A stretch of 64,000 nucleotides of DNA. Origin: DASQFQ01 sp963811595 (GTDB lineage: Bacteria > Actinomycetota > Thermoleophilia > Solirubrobacterales > Solirubrobacteraceae). This document shows positions 37,973-46,947 of the stretch, one piece after another. The position numbers and the translations under genes are program-made. The stretch lies in contig CAWERW010000012.1 in NCBI GenBank assembly GCA_963811595.1, positions 128,837-192,836 on the forward strand, read 5' to 3'. Position 1 is the stretch's first letter. Each line of letters begins with the position of its first letter. The notes under the pieces are model-generated. The model saw nothing but the letters and a program-made list of their open reading frames with translations. It was not told where the DNA came from and searched no databases.

Positions 37973-38179
37973 CTACTCCAGCGTCGTGCCGCAGTCCTCG
38001 CAGCGGCCGCCGATCACGCCGGCGCCGGCCGTCCAGCGCGGCTGCATCGGGCCGCTGCAGACCGGGCACTCCGCGCGGGCGCCCGCGCTCACGTCGTTCC
38101 ACGTCTCGACGAGGACGTCCGTCAACGTCGGCGCGGCAGCGCGCAGGTGCGGGCGCGGAGCGGCGAGCGTCGCGCTCAC
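37973..38179 (-). CDS. Small zinc-ribbon protein coupled to lexA
   Basis: 68 residues. C-terminal half: CPVCSGPMQPRWTAGAG then GRCEDCGTTLE, two CxxC pairs spaced like a zinc ribbon. The ATG overlaps the lexA stop (ATGA), so it is translated with LexA and should be SOS-induced with it. No function is recognised; a nucleic-acid or protein-binding adaptor is possible. Confidence 0.75.
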   Translation of the reverse strand: MSATLAAPRPHLRAAAPTLTDVLVETWNDVSAGARAECPVCSGPMQPRWTAGAGVIGGRCEDCGTTLE

Positions 38180-38814
38180 GCGACGGTCCTCAGCACGCCG
38201 ACGACGCGGCCGAGCACGCGCACCTCGCGCGAGCGGATCGGCTCCATCGCGTCGTTCTCCGGCTGCAGCCGCACGTGGTCGTCCTCGCGGAAGAACCGCT
38301 TGACCGTCGCGTCCTCACCTACGAGGGCGACCACGATCTCGCCGTCCGACGCAGTGTCCTGCCGCCGCACGACCACGTAGTCACCCTCGAGGATGCCCGC
38401 GTTCTTCATCGACTCGCCGCGGATGCGCAGGACGTACTCGCCCTCCTCACCGCCCGCGAGCTCGGGCACCGACACGTAGTCCTCGATGTTCTCCTCCGCG
38501 AGCAGCGGCTGGCCCGCGGCGACCTGGCCGACGAGCGGCAGCCCGCTCGGCCCGACGACGGACTTCACCGCGTCGACCACCCCGGTCGTCGCGCGGTCGA
38601 GCATCTCGATCGCGCGCGGCTTCGACGGATCGCGCCGCAGCAGCCCCGCCTTCTCGAGGTTGGCGAGGTGCGCATGCACCGTCGAGGAGGAGGCGAGCCC
38701 GACGGCCTTGCCGATGTCACGCACCGTCGGCGGATAGCCGTACTTCGCCGAGTACTTCTTGATGAAGTCGAAGATCTCCTGCTGGCGCTTCGTGAGGTCC
38801 TTGCCGATGTCCAT
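38176..38814 (-). CDS. lexA: SOS repressor LexA
   Basis: 212 residues. A winged HTH (LTKRQQEIFDFIKKYSAKYG, TVRDIGKAVGLASSSTVHAHL) and a C-terminal S24 autoprotease domain: cleavage site Ala100-Gly101 in GQVAAGQP, nucleophile Ser135 in IRGESMKNAGI, general base Lys172 in DATVKRFF. All autocleavage residues are present. It represses SOS genes until RecA filaments trigger self-cleavage. A LexA box lies 38 bp upstream (autoregulation), and a GGGAGG lies upstream of the ATG. Confidence 0.97.
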   Translation of the reverse strand: MDIGKDLTKRQQEIFDFIKKYSAKYGYPPTVRDIGKAVGLASSSTVHAHLANLEKAGLLRRDPSKPRAIEMLDRATTGVVDAVKSVVGPSGLPLVGQVAAGQPLLAEENIEDYVSVPELAGGEEGEYVLRIRGESMKNAGILEGDYVVVRRQDTASDGEIVVALVGEDATVKRFFREDDHVRLQPENDAMEPIRSREVRVLGRVVGVLRTVA

Positions 38815-38852
38815 CGCGGAGGCCTCCCTCGGTCAGTTGCTGAGCAGTCGTA

Positions 38853-38866
38853 CGAACATGTGTTCG
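38853..38866. promoter_or_regulatory. LexA (SOS) box upstream of lexA
   Basis: CGAACATGTGTTCG, inside the longer near-dyad GTACGAACATGTGTTCGGTAC. It lies between lexA and the divergent PASTA lipoprotein gene and could affect both. Confidence 0.9.
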
Positions 38867-38923
38867 GTACAGTAGCGATCCTCGGGGACGGACTCAAGGC
38901 GACCGCTAGCCTGGCTGTCCACG

Positions 38924-39472
38924 ATGCGGCTCGGACCCCACATCGCGGCCTGTCTCGCAGTCGCCACGCTCGGCGGCTGCGGCGGCGACGAGCCGCCGCC
39001 CAGGCCGCAGAAGCCGGTGCAGCTCACGATCGCCACCCCGCTCGACACCGCCGTCGTCGAGGGCTCGCGCATGCAGGTCCGCGGCACCGTGAGCCCGCCC
39101 GGCGCGCGCGTCCGCGTGCAGGGCCGCCGGGCGCGCGTCAGCGGCGGCGAGTTCAGCTCGAGCATCAAGCTCGCCCACGGCGCCAACGTGATCGACGTGG
39201 CCGCCACCGCGAGCGGCCGCGCGGCCGCGCTCACCGCCTTCCGCGTCACGCGCGAGGAGCGCGTCGCGATCCCCGATCTCGTCGGGCTCGACCTGGGTGA
39301 CGCGGAGCGCGAGGCCGAGCGCCTCGACCTCAAGCTCGAGACCGAGCGCGGCGGCGGCTTCCTCGACTCGCTCGTGCCGGCCGCGATCGCGGTCTGCGAG
39401 CAATCGCCGGAGCCGGGCACGCGCGTCCTGCGCGGCGCCACGGTGCAGCTGCTCGTCGCCCGCTCCTGCTAG
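38924..39472 (+). CDS. PASTA-domain lipoprotein
   Basis: 182 residues. A signal peptide with lipobox LGGC (Cys19), a Pro-rich spacer, an Ig-like/filamin-like domain (about 33-115, TIATPLDTAVVEGSRMQVRGTV), then a single PASTA domain (IPDLVGLDLGDAEREAERLDLKLE, EQSPEPGTRVLRGATVQLLVAR). PASTA domains bind muropeptides or beta-lactams and usually form the outer part of Ser/Thr kinases; here the domain is on a separate lipoprotein that converges on a kinase gene lacking PASTA. Its stop shares CTAG with the kinase stop. Confidence 0.85.
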   Translation: MRLGPHIAACLAVATLGGCGGDEPPPRPQKPVQLTIATPLDTAVVEGSRMQVRGTVSPPGARVRVQGRRARVSGGEFSSSIKLAHGANVIDVAATASGRAAALTAFRVTREERVAIPDLVGLDLGDAEREAERLDLKLETERGGGFLDSLVPAAIAVCEQSPEPGTRVLRGATVQLLVARSC

Positions 39473-40956
39473 CGGGGAGTGACCGCGATCAGCCCGATGC
39501 GCGGCGTCCCGCGGTCGCGCACGACGCCGAGCACGATGCGGCCCTCGATCGGGTCGCCGTCCCCGCGCTCGACGCGGTAGCTCCCGCTCGCGCGGCCGGC
39601 CCGGCCGCCCTGGACGGAGAGGTCGTCGAGGTCGTAGCCCTCCGTGTCCTGCGCGCGGAACTGCGATTCGTACTCCCGCACCACCCGCGCGCGCCCGCGC
39701 GCGACCCCGCCGGGGAGCACGCGCTGCACGTCGCGCGTCAGCGTCCGCGCGAGCGCGCGGCCGTCCTCGGCCTCGTAGGCCGAGGCGAAGTCCTGTGCGA
39801 CGTCGCGCACCTCGTCCTCGGACAGCGGCGCGCGCGAGTTCCCGGAACCGGCGCCCCAGTCCGGGATGCCGGCGAGCACCGAGCCGGCGCCCAGCACGGC
39901 CACGACCGCGACCCCGACGAGCAGCCCGCGGCGACGGCGGCGCGGCGTCACCCCGTGCGGCTCCGGCTCCGGCTCCGGCGGCGCGATCGCCGTCCGCTCC
40001 TCGGGCTCGGCCACCGTCGGCGCGCTCGCCGCGTCGACCGTGAGCGCGGTCGCCGGCCCGGCGTTCCCGTTCGCCGGCGCCACGTCGGGAGCGGCGGGGC
40101 CGACGGCCACGCTGCGCTCGGACTCCGTGACCGGCTCGCCCGCCGCGGCGGCGAGCGCAGCGCGCCCGAGGTCGCCGGCCGATGGATAGCGCTCCTGCGG
40201 GTCCTTGGCCAGCGCGCGCGCCATCACGCGGTCGAAGCCGGTCGGCGCGCCTGACTCGGACGGCCGCGGGATCGGGTCCTGGAGGTGGGCGAGCAGCGTC
40301 GCCGGCACCGTCGCGCGCGCGTACGGCGGGCGCCCGAGCAGCGCCGCGTGCAGCACGCACCCGAGCGCGTAGATGTCCGCGCGCGCGTCGACGCGCTCGC
40401 CCTGGAGCTGCTCCGGCGACGAGAAGTCCGTCGTCCCGAGCCACTGCCCCGTCTCCGTCAGCTGCTCCTCGGAGCTCAGCAGGCGCGTCAGCCCGAAGTC
40501 GCCGAGGTACGCGTGGTCGCCCGCGATCAGGACGTTGGCGGGCTTGACGTCGCGGTGGACGAGGCCGGCGGCGTGCGCGGCATCGAGCGCGGCGGCGACC
40601 TGCGCGACGATCTCGGCCGCGCGCTCGGGCGGGAGCGGGCCCTCCTGCTTGAGCAGCCGGTGCAGGTCCGTGCCCGGGACGTAGCGCATGACGAGGTAGA
40701 GCTGGCCGTCCTCCTCCCCCGCGCCGTGGACGGGCACGACGTTGGGGTGGTCGATCAGCGCGGCGAGCCGCGACTCGCGCTGGAAGCGCTCACGGAAGGC
40801 GGGGTCCGCGGCGCGATCGGACGCGATCAGCTTCAGCGCGACGGGCCGCCCGAGGTCCATCTCCACGGCGCGGTAGACGACGCCCATGCCGCCGCGGCCC
40901 GCGACCGCCTCGATGCGGAAACGGCCGAAGACGTCACCTGGGGCGAGCGCGGGCAC
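39469..40956 (-). CDS. Membrane Ser/Thr protein kinase
   Basis: 495 residues. A Hanks-type kinase domain (about 10-270): Gly loop AGRGGMGVVYRAVEMDLGRPVALKLI, catalytic HRDVKPANVLIAG, DFGLTRL, and SSPEQLQGERVDARADIYALG. A juxtamembrane linker rich in Pro/Glu and a Arg cluster precede one helix (GLLVGVAVVAVLGAGSVLAGI, about 355-375). The extracytoplasmic domain is an NTF2-like/SnoaL-type fold (DVAQDFASAYEAEDGRALARTLTRDVQRVLP) and not PASTA repeats. GTG start with GGGAGG directly upstream. It signals an external cue across the membrane; the ligand is unknown. Confidence 0.93.
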   Translation of the reverse strand: MPALAPGDVFGRFRIEAVAGRGGMGVVYRAVEMDLGRPVALKLIASDRAADPAFRERFQRESRLAALIDHPNVVPVHGAGEEDGQLYLVMRYVPGTDLHRLLKQEGPLPPERAAEIVAQVAAALDAAHAAGLVHRDVKPANVLIAGDHAYLGDFGLTRLLSSEEQLTETGQWLGTTDFSSPEQLQGERVDARADIYALGCVLHAALLGRPPYARATVPATLLAHLQDPIPRPSESGAPTGFDRVMARALAKDPQERYPSAGDLGRAALAAAAGEPVTESERSVAVGPAAPDVAPANGNAGPATALTVDAASAPTVAEPEERTAIAPPEPEPEPHGVTPRRRRRGLLVGVAVVAVLGAGSVLAGIPDWGAGSGNSRAPLSEDEVRDVAQDFASAYEAEDGRALARTLTRDVQRVLPGGVARGRARVVREYESQFRAQDTEGYDLDDLSVQGGRAGRASGSYRVERGDGDPIEGRIVLGVVRDRGTPRIGLIAVTPR

Positions 40957-41056
40957 CCTCCCATTCTGGCGCGCGCCCTAAAGGCCAACCGCGGCTGCGT
41001 TTCTTCAGACACTCGGCGGTGCACGATCCGGCCCGCGCGCCGTACCGTGGTGCGCG

Positions 41057-43822
41057 ATGGCCACGCCCACCGCCGCACCCGGATTGCGCTATCTCGCGGG
41101 GCGCACGTTCGTCGACGATCGCGCGCTCCTGCAGGAGCTGTTCACGCAGATCCTGCGCTCGTCCGAGGGCGACCGCGCGGTCGAGCTGCACGAGCGCGCC
41201 GCCGCGCTCGGCAAGCGCTCGCGCGCGGGCGACGACAGCGCCACCCAGGCGCTGCAGGACCTCGTCGCGGAGCTGTCGGTCGACGACCTCCAGATCCTCA
41301 TCCGCTCGCTCTCGCGCTGGTTCCAGCTCATGAACCTCGCCGAGGACAACGAGCGCATCCGGCGGCTGCGCAAGCGCGAGCGCGAGCGCCCCGACCGGCC
41401 CCGCGCCGGCTCGCTGCGCGACGCGGTCCAGCATCTCGCGGGCCAGGGCGTGGCCGCGGGCGAGCTGCGCGACATGCTCGCCCGCGCCGAGCTGCGGCTC
41501 GTCATGACTGCGCACCCCACCGAGGCGCGCCGGCGCACGACGGTCGAGAAGCTCGCGCGCGTGTTCGCCCGCCTGCGCGACCTCGACGAGCGCGCCGAGG
41601 TGCCGGGCGACGAGGACGCCGCGCGGATGCGGATGGCCGCGACGATCCAGGAGCTGTGGGGCTCCGACGAGGTGCGCGCCGCGACGCCGACCGTGCTCGA
41701 CGAGGTCCACGCCGGGCTCGTGTACTTCGCGTCGACGCTGCACCGGGTCGTGCCGGCTCTGTATCGCGAGCTCGAGGCCGCGGTCGCCGAGGCGTACCCG
41801 GGCGAGGAGGTCGCGGTGCCGCCGCTGCTGACGTTCGGCTCGTGGATGGGCGGCGACCGCGACGGCAACCCGAACGTGTCGCCGGAGGCGACGAGCGAGG
41901 CGCTCGCGATGATGCGCAACGCGTGCCTGCACTTCCTCGAGGCGCGCGCGGACGTGCTCGCCCAGCGCGTGTCGCTGAGCGACCGGCTGGCGCCGTGCAC
42001 GCCGGAGCTCGACGCGCTGCTGAGCGGGTTGGGGGCGCGGTTCCCGGACGCGGCCGAGCGCCTGCGCGCGCGCAACCCCGAGGAGCCCTACCGGCGCGCG
42101 TTCGCGCTCGTCGCGGAGCGGGTGCGGGCGACGCGCGAGGGCTCGCCGGATGGGTACGGCGCGCCTTTGGACCTGCTCGACGACCTGCGCTGCGCGGAGC
42201 GGTCGCTGCGCGCAGGTGGCGCGGCGTTCGTCGCCGACGGCGATCTGCGCGACACGATCCGCCAGGTCGAGGTGTTCGGCTTCCACTTCGCGCGGCTGGA
42301 TGTGCGCGAGCACGCGGGGCGGCACCGTGCGGCGCTGGCCGAGGTTCTGAGCGCATTGGGCGTGCACGAGGGCTACGCGTCGATGAGCGACGTCGAGCGC
42401 GCCGCGCTGCTCGCGCGCGAGATCGCCGAGCGGCGGCCGCTGATCCCCGCCGAGCTCGGGCGCTTCTCGGACTCGACGCGCGAGGTGATCGCGACGTTCC
42501 GGACGGTGCGGGATGCGCTGTCGGGCGAGCACTTCGGCGCGGTCCAGGCCGTGATCGTGAGCGCGACCGAGTGCCCCGCCGATCTGCTCGAGGTGCTCCT
42601 GCTGATGAAGGAGAGCGGGCTGTGCGAGGCCGGCGGCGAGGGCGCCCAGCTGCGGATCGTGCCGCTGTTCGAGTCCGAGGCCTCGCTCGCGGGGGCCGCC
42701 GACACGCTGCGCGCGCTGCTCGCGGTGCCGTCCTACCGCGCCGCGCTGCGAGCGGTCGGCGACGAGCAGGAGGTGATGATCGGCTACTCGGACTCCAACA
42801 AGGACGCGGGCTACGTCGCGTCCGGCTGGGCGACCTACCGCGCGCAGACCCAGATCGCGGAGGCGCTGGCCCCCGAGGGCGTCTCGTGGGTGTTCTTCCA
42901 CGGCCGCGGCGGAGCGCTGGGGCGCGGCGGCGGGCCGGCCAACGTCGCGATCCACGCCCAGCCACCCGGGACCGTCGCGGGCCGCATGAAGATGACCGAG
43001 CAGGGCGAGGTGCTCTCCGCGAAGTACTCGGTGCCGGAGATCGCCCACCGCGAGCTCGAGCTGACCGGCAGCGCGGTGCTCGTCTCGACGCTCGACGGCG
43101 GCAACGGGGTCGAGGGCGAGCGGCTCGCGCGCTTCTCCGGCGTGATGGACGAGATGGCGCGCGTGTCCGCGGACACGTACCGCGAGCTCGTGTACCGCGA
43201 CCCTGACTTGAACGCCTTCTTCCATGAGGCGACCCCGTTCGACGAGATCTCCCGGCTGCAGCTCGGCTCGCGGCCCGCGAAGCGCCGCGCGTCACGCGCG
43301 ATCGAGGACTTCCGCGCGATCCCGTGGGTGTTCTCCTGGACGCAGGCGCGGATCATCCTGCCGGCGTGGTTCGGGCTCGGGACCGCGCTCCGGGCGGCGT
43401 GCTCGTCGCACGGGGTCGAGCTGCTGCGCGAGATGGAGCGCGACTGGCCGTTCTTCGCGGCGCTGCTCTCGAACGCCGAGATGGCGTGCGCGAAGGCGGA
43501 CCTCGGCGTGGCGCGGCGCTATGCGGCGCTGGTCGGGGACCGCGCGGTGCGCGAGCGGATCTGGCGCCGGATCTCGGACGAGTTCGCGCTCACGTCTTCG
43601 CAGCTCCTGGCCGTGACGGGCCAGACGCGGCTGCTGGAGCGCGAGCCCGTCCTGCGCGCGTCGATCGACCGGCGCAACCCCTACGTCGACCCGATGTCGT
43701 TCATCCAGGTCGAGCTGCTGCGCCGCGCCCGTGCGGGCGCCGCGGACGACGAGGAGGGGCTGGCGCGGGCGAGCTTCCTCGCCATCAACGGCATCGCCGC
43801 GGGGATGCGCAACACGGGCTGA
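41057..43822 (+). CDS. ppc: Phosphoenolpyruvate carboxylase
   Basis: 921 residues, full length. It carboxylates PEP with bicarbonate to oxaloacetate, an anaplerotic step in the cytoplasm. Both active-site signatures are present: VMTAHPTEARRRT (His153) and the C-terminal IGYSDSNKDAGYVASGW with FHGRGGALGRGGGPANVAI; the C-terminus ends in the family-typical MRNTG. TACCGT lies eight bases before the ATG. It is a conserved core gene immediately upstream of the tRNA-Leu that served as island integration site. Confidence 0.97.
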   Translation: MATPTAAPGLRYLAGRTFVDDRALLQELFTQILRSSEGDRAVELHERAAALGKRSRAGDDSATQALQDLVAELSVDDLQILIRSLSRWFQLMNLAEDNERIRRLRKRERERPDRPRAGSLRDAVQHLAGQGVAAGELRDMLARAELRLVMTAHPTEARRRTTVEKLARVFARLRDLDERAEVPGDEDAARMRMAATIQELWGSDEVRAATPTVLDEVHAGLVYFASTLHRVVPALYRELEAAVAEAYPGEEVAVPPLLTFGSWMGGDRDGNPNVSPEATSEALAMMRNACLHFLEARADVLAQRVSLSDRLAPCTPELDALLSGLGARFPDAAERLRARNPEEPYRRAFALVAERVRATREGSPDGYGAPLDLLDDLRCAERSLRAGGAAFVADGDLRDTIRQVEVFGFHFARLDVREHAGRHRAALAEVLSALGVHEGYASMSDVERAALLAREIAERRPLIPAELGRFSDSTREVIATFRTVRDALSGEHFGAVQAVIVSATECPADLLEVLLLMKESGLCEAGGEGAQLRIVPLFESEASLAGAADTLRALLAVPSYRAALRAVGDEQEVMIGYSDSNKDAGYVASGWATYRAQTQIAEALAPEGVSWVFFHGRGGALGRGGGPANVAIHAQPPGTVAGRMKMTEQGEVLSAKYSVPEIAHRELELTGSAVLVSTLDGGNGVEGERLARFSGVMDEMARVSADTYRELVYRDPDLNAFFHEATPFDEISRLQLGSRPAKRRASRAIEDFRAIPWVFSWTQARIILPAWFGLGTALRAACSSHGVELLREMERDWPFFAALLSNAEMACAKADLGVARRYAALVGDRAVRERIWRRISDEFALTSSQLLAVTGQTRLLEREPVLRASIDRRNPYVDPMSFIQVELLRRARAGAADDEEGLARASFLAINGIAAGMRNTG

Positions 43823-43856
43823 CCGCGGGCCCCGCGCTAGACTCGCGCTCGTCCTC

Positions 43857-43941
43857 GCGCCGATGGCGGAATTGGTAGACGCGCCAGGTTGAGGGCCTGG
43901 TCCACACTTAGTGGGTGGAGGTTCGAGTCCTCTTCGGCGCA
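43857..43941 (+). tRNA. tRNA-Leu (anticodon GAG)
   Basis: 85 nt, class II with a long variable arm. Acceptor GCGCCGA pairs with TCGGCGC (43934-43940), discriminator A, no encoded CCA. Anticodon stem CCAGG/CCTGG around TTGAGGG gives GAG (43891-43893), decoding CUC/CUU. T-arm GGAGG-TTCGAGT-CCTCT. The 3' two thirds is repeated at the right island end. Confidence 0.96.
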
Positions 43942-43942
43942 T
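43886..43942 (+). repeat. att-like direct repeat, left copy (inside tRNA-Leu)
   Basis: Identical over 57 bp to 55004-55060, and continues with 15 of 17 matches beyond (GCGAATCACCTGCTCAG versus GCGAATGACCTGCTCAG). Confidence 0.85.
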
Positions 43943-44103
43943 AGCGAATCACCTGCTCAGCCCGCCGTTCCGGATCGTTCGGGGAGGCGGGCCGAGCGGC
44001 GATTCAGGGCGGCAGCAACGCTCTTGGCAACATCGTGTTCCCCAAGCCGTCGGCTCGAGCATCCGGGCAACGCTCTTGCTACTGCCTCAAGCAGCAGCCG
44101 CAA

Positions 44104-44967
44104 CTAGGTCCGCTCCGGCCTACCGAGCTCGACGCGCGCGGTCATCGCGCTAAGCCGGTGCAGCGCCGCCTCAGTCGGCGACCCCTCTTCCGCGGTGGCC
44201 AGCAAGAGCGTCAGGCCTGGGTCTGCCCGTAGCGCCGCGGCCTCGAAGACGAGGTCGAGATCGCCCACGAGCGGGTGGTGAAATCGGTGCAGGCCGGCTG
44301 CCGGGAGGCGCACGTCGTGCTGTGACCAGATTGCCCGGAACTCGGCGCTGGTCTGCGACAGCTCCTTGATGAGCTCCGCGTGTTCGGGATCGTGCGGGTC
44401 TCGTCCCGCTTCGGAGCGCAGGATGCGCGCCGTGTCGTGCGCGACGGCCGGCCAGTCGTGGAAGAACCTTCGGGCGCGGTCGTCGAGGAACACGTAGCGG
44501 AGCTGGTTCGGCGGGCCGATCCGTCCGTCGAAGATCTCCGCATACACCGCACGGCCCAGCGCGTTGGACGCGAGGTAGTCCCACCGCCGGTTGCGCACGA
44601 GCGCCATGCCGCCGGTGAACGCGTCGAGGGTCTGCTGCACGCTGGGGCGGATCAAGCCGCGAGACGAGGCCAAGCGCGTCGCCGCCTCCGGCCTGGCGAG
44701 GTCGAAGAGGTGCAAACGTTCGGCGTCGTCGAGGCGCAGTGCGCGCGCGACGGCGTTCAGCACGCTGTCGGACGCTCCGTCGACGTCGCCGCGCTCGAGC
44801 TGGGTGTAGTAGTCCGCGCTCACGCCGGCGAGGTCAGCGACCTCCTCGCGGCGGAGCCCCGGCACCCGTCGTACATCGCCGTCGAGCACGTACAGCCCGG
44901 CCTGCTCGGGCGTCACCCGCGCCCGGCGCGACATCAGGAACTCCCGGATCTCGCGCCTGCGATCCAC
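44104..44967 (-). CDS. MmyB-like helix-turn-helix regulator
   Basis: 287 residues. N-terminal HTH (REIREFLMSRRARVTPEQAGL, VPGLRREEVADLAGVSADYYTQLERGDV) and the MmyB ligand-binding domain (NRRWDYLASNALGRAVYAEIF, RFFHDWPAVAHDTARILRSEAGRDP, HPLVGDLDLVFEAAAL), a PAS-like pocket that binds fatty-acid-like ligands in known structures. Such regulators typically control a neighbouring divergent oxidoreductase, here the SDR-ADH-SDR unit starting 103 bp away. Confidence 0.92.
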   Translation of the reverse strand: MDRRREIREFLMSRRARVTPEQAGLYVLDGDVRRVPGLRREEVADLAGVSADYYTQLERGDVDGASDSVLNAVARALRLDDAERLHLFDLARPEAATRLASSRGLIRPSVQQTLDAFTGGMALVRNRRWDYLASNALGRAVYAEIFDGRIGPPNQLRYVFLDDRARRFFHDWPAVAHDTARILRSEAGRDPHDPEHAELIKELSQTSAEFRAIWSQHDVRLPAAGLHRFHHPLVGDLDLVFEAAALRADPGLTLLLATAEEGSPTEAALHRLSAMTARVELGRPERT

Positions 44968-45070
44968 GCGCCGAGCCTAGCTCGGGCGCGTCGCCGAGCC
45001 TGCCGAGGAGGCGCTGAGGGGGGCTCACAGCACCCCCTTCCGAGCCAAGGGCGGGTCTACCGTCAACCCC

Positions 45071-45919
45071 ATGACAACGACCTGGCTCATCACCGGCGCC
45101 GGTCGCGGCATGGGCGTCGAGTTCGCCCGCGCGGCCCTGGCTGCCGGCCACAACGTCGTGGCCACCGGCCGCAATCCCGACACCGTCCAAGCGGCCGTCG
45201 GCGAGCACGAGAACCTGCTCGTCACCGCCCTCGACGTCACCGACCCCCACAGCGCCGAGGACGCCGCGGCCGCCGCCGTCGACCGCTTCGGCCGCATCGA
45301 CGTGCTGGTCAACAACGCCGGCAGCTTCCTCGCCGGCTTCTTCGAGGAGCTCACCACCGAGCAGCTGCGCTCGCAGATCGAGACCAACCTGTTCGGCCCG
45401 ATGACGGTGACCCGCGCGGTGCTGCCGGTGATGCGCAAGCAGCAATCCGGCCTGGTGATCTCGATCTCGTCGGGCGCCGGCGTGGTCGGCGGCGCGTCCG
45501 GTTCGGCCTATTCGGCGTCGAAGTTCGCGCTGGAGGGTTGGATGGAAAGCCTCGCGGGCGAGGTTGAGCCATTCGGCATCCGCACGATGATCGTCGAACC
45601 CGGCTTCTTCCGGACCGAGCTGCTGACGCCCGAGTCGACCACGTTCGGCGAGCTGTCGATCGACGACTACGACGACGCCCGGGCGCAGAGCAACGCGTTC
45701 TGGGCGTCGATGAACGGCACGCAGGCCGGCGACCCGGCCAAGCTCGCCCGGGCGCTCGTCCAGCTGGCCGACTCCGCCGAGCCGCCGCTGCGCTGGGCCG
45801 CCGGCGAGGACGTGGTCGAGGGCGTCGAGGACAAGGCGCGGCTGTTGCTCACCCAGGTCGACGCGCACCGCGAGCTGTCGACCAGCCTGGCGCACGAGGA
45901 CGCAAAGGCGGCAGCCTGA
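45071..45919 (+). CDS. Short-chain dehydrogenase/reductase
   Basis: 282 residues, classical SDR: cofactor motif ITGAGRGMGVEFARAAL, DVTD, NNAG, and catalytic Ser/Tyr/Lys in ISISSGAGVVGGASGSAYSASKFALEG. The C-terminal half (VEPGFFRTELLTPES) is typical of the large DltE-like/oxidoreductase SDR group in actinobacteria. First gene of a four-gene island operon; TACCGT seven bases before the ATG. Substrate unknown. Confidence 0.92.
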   Translation: MTTTWLITGAGRGMGVEFARAALAAGHNVVATGRNPDTVQAAVGEHENLLVTALDVTDPHSAEDAAAAAVDRFGRIDVLVNNAGSFLAGFFEELTTEQLRSQIETNLFGPMTVTRAVLPVMRKQQSGLVISISSGAGVVGGASGSAYSASKFALEGWMESLAGEVEPFGIRTMIVEPGFFRTELLTPESTTFGELSIDDYDDARAQSNAFWASMNGTQAGDPAKLARALVQLADSAEPPLRWAAGEDVVEGVEDKARLLLTQVDAHRELSTSLAHEDAKAAA

Positions 45920-46947
45920 TGCGCGGCGCAGTCATGCACGGCCCGGGCGAGGTCCGGGTCGAGGAGCGCGAGGCGCCGCAGATCGTCGAGCCGACCGACG
46001 CGATCATCCGCGTGTCGGCCGCCTGCGTGTGCGGCTCGGACCTGTGGCCCTACCGCGGCATCGGCGTCGAGGACTCGATGTGGCCGATGCCGATGGGCCA
46101 CGAGTACGCCGGCATCGTCGAAGAGGTCGGCGACGCCGTCACGACGGTCAAGCCCGGCCAGTTCGTGGTCGGCTCGTTCTGGGCCACCGACAACACGTGC
46201 CCGATCTGCCGCGCCGGCTACCAGAGCGCCTGTGTCAACCGCGTGCCGATGGGCGCGCTGGGCGCCCAGGCCGACCTGCTGCGCGTCCCACTGGCCGACG
46301 GCACGCTGATCGCCACCCCCGACATGCCGTCCGACGACCTCGTCCCGAGCCTGCTGGCGGCCTCCGACGTCCTCGGTACCGGATGGTTCGGCGCCGTCGC
46401 CGCCGAGGCAGGCCCCGGCAAGACCGCGGCCGTGGTCGGCGACGGCGCGGTCGGACTGCTCGCCGTGCTCGCCGCCAAGCAGCTCGGCGCCGAGCGGATC
46501 ATCGCCATGAGCCGTCACGAGGACCGCCAACGCCTGGCACGCGAATACGGCGCGACCGACATCGTCGAGGCGCGCGGCGACGAAGGCGTCGCCGCGATCA
46601 AGGAGCTCACGGACGGGCTCGGCGCGCACTCCGTCGTCGAGGCCGTCGGCACGCAGGAGTCGATGAACCAGGCGTTGCACGCCGCCCGACCCGGCGGCCA
46701 CGTCGGCTTCGTCGGCGTCGCCCACGGCGTCGCGATCGACGGCATGGACCTGTTCTGGAGCCTCGCGCACGTCCACGGCGGCCCGGCGCCGGTGCGCCGC
46801 TTCCTCCCCGAGCTGCTCGACCTGATCTGGAACCGGGAGATCGACCCGGGCAAGGTCTTCGACCTCGAGCTGCCGCTCGAGGAGGCCGCCGCCGGCTACC
46901 GCGCGATGGACCAGCGCGAGGCGATCAAGGTGCTGCTGCGCCCATGA
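45919..46947 (+). CDS. Zinc-dependent alcohol dehydrogenase
   Basis: 342 residues, medium-chain family. VCGSDLWPYRG and MGHEYAGIVEEVG (catalytic zinc), a shortened structural-zinc loop (NTCPICRAGYQSACVNR) with three Cys visible and the fourth position altered, and Rossmann VVGDGAVGLLAVLAAKQLGA. Similar island operons pair this enzyme with SDRs. ATG overlaps the SDR stop (TGATG), so coupled translation is expected. The alcohol substrate is unknown. Confidence 0.9.
   Translation: MRGAVMHGPGEVRVEEREAPQIVEPTDAIIRVSAACVCGSDLWPYRGIGVEDSMWPMPMGHEYAGIVEEVGDAVTTVKPGQFVVGSFWATDNTCPICRAGYQSACVNRVPMGALGAQADLLRVPLADGTLIATPDMPSDDLVPSLLAASDVLGTGWFGAVAAEAGPGKTAAVVGDGAVGLLAVLAAKQLGAERIIAMSRHEDRQRLAREYGATDIVEARGDEGVAAIKELTDGLGAHSVVEAVGTQESMNQALHAARPGGHVGFVGVAHGVAIDGMDLFWSLAHVHGGPAPVRRFLPELLDLIWNREIDPGKVFDLELPLEEAAAGYRAMDQREAIKVLLRP

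Noticed and set aside
43961..44103. Integrase remnant between tRNA-Leu and the regulator
   Set aside because: No frame longer than about 70 codons and no Arg-His-x-x-Arg-Tyr pattern; treated as non-coding att-flanking DNA.
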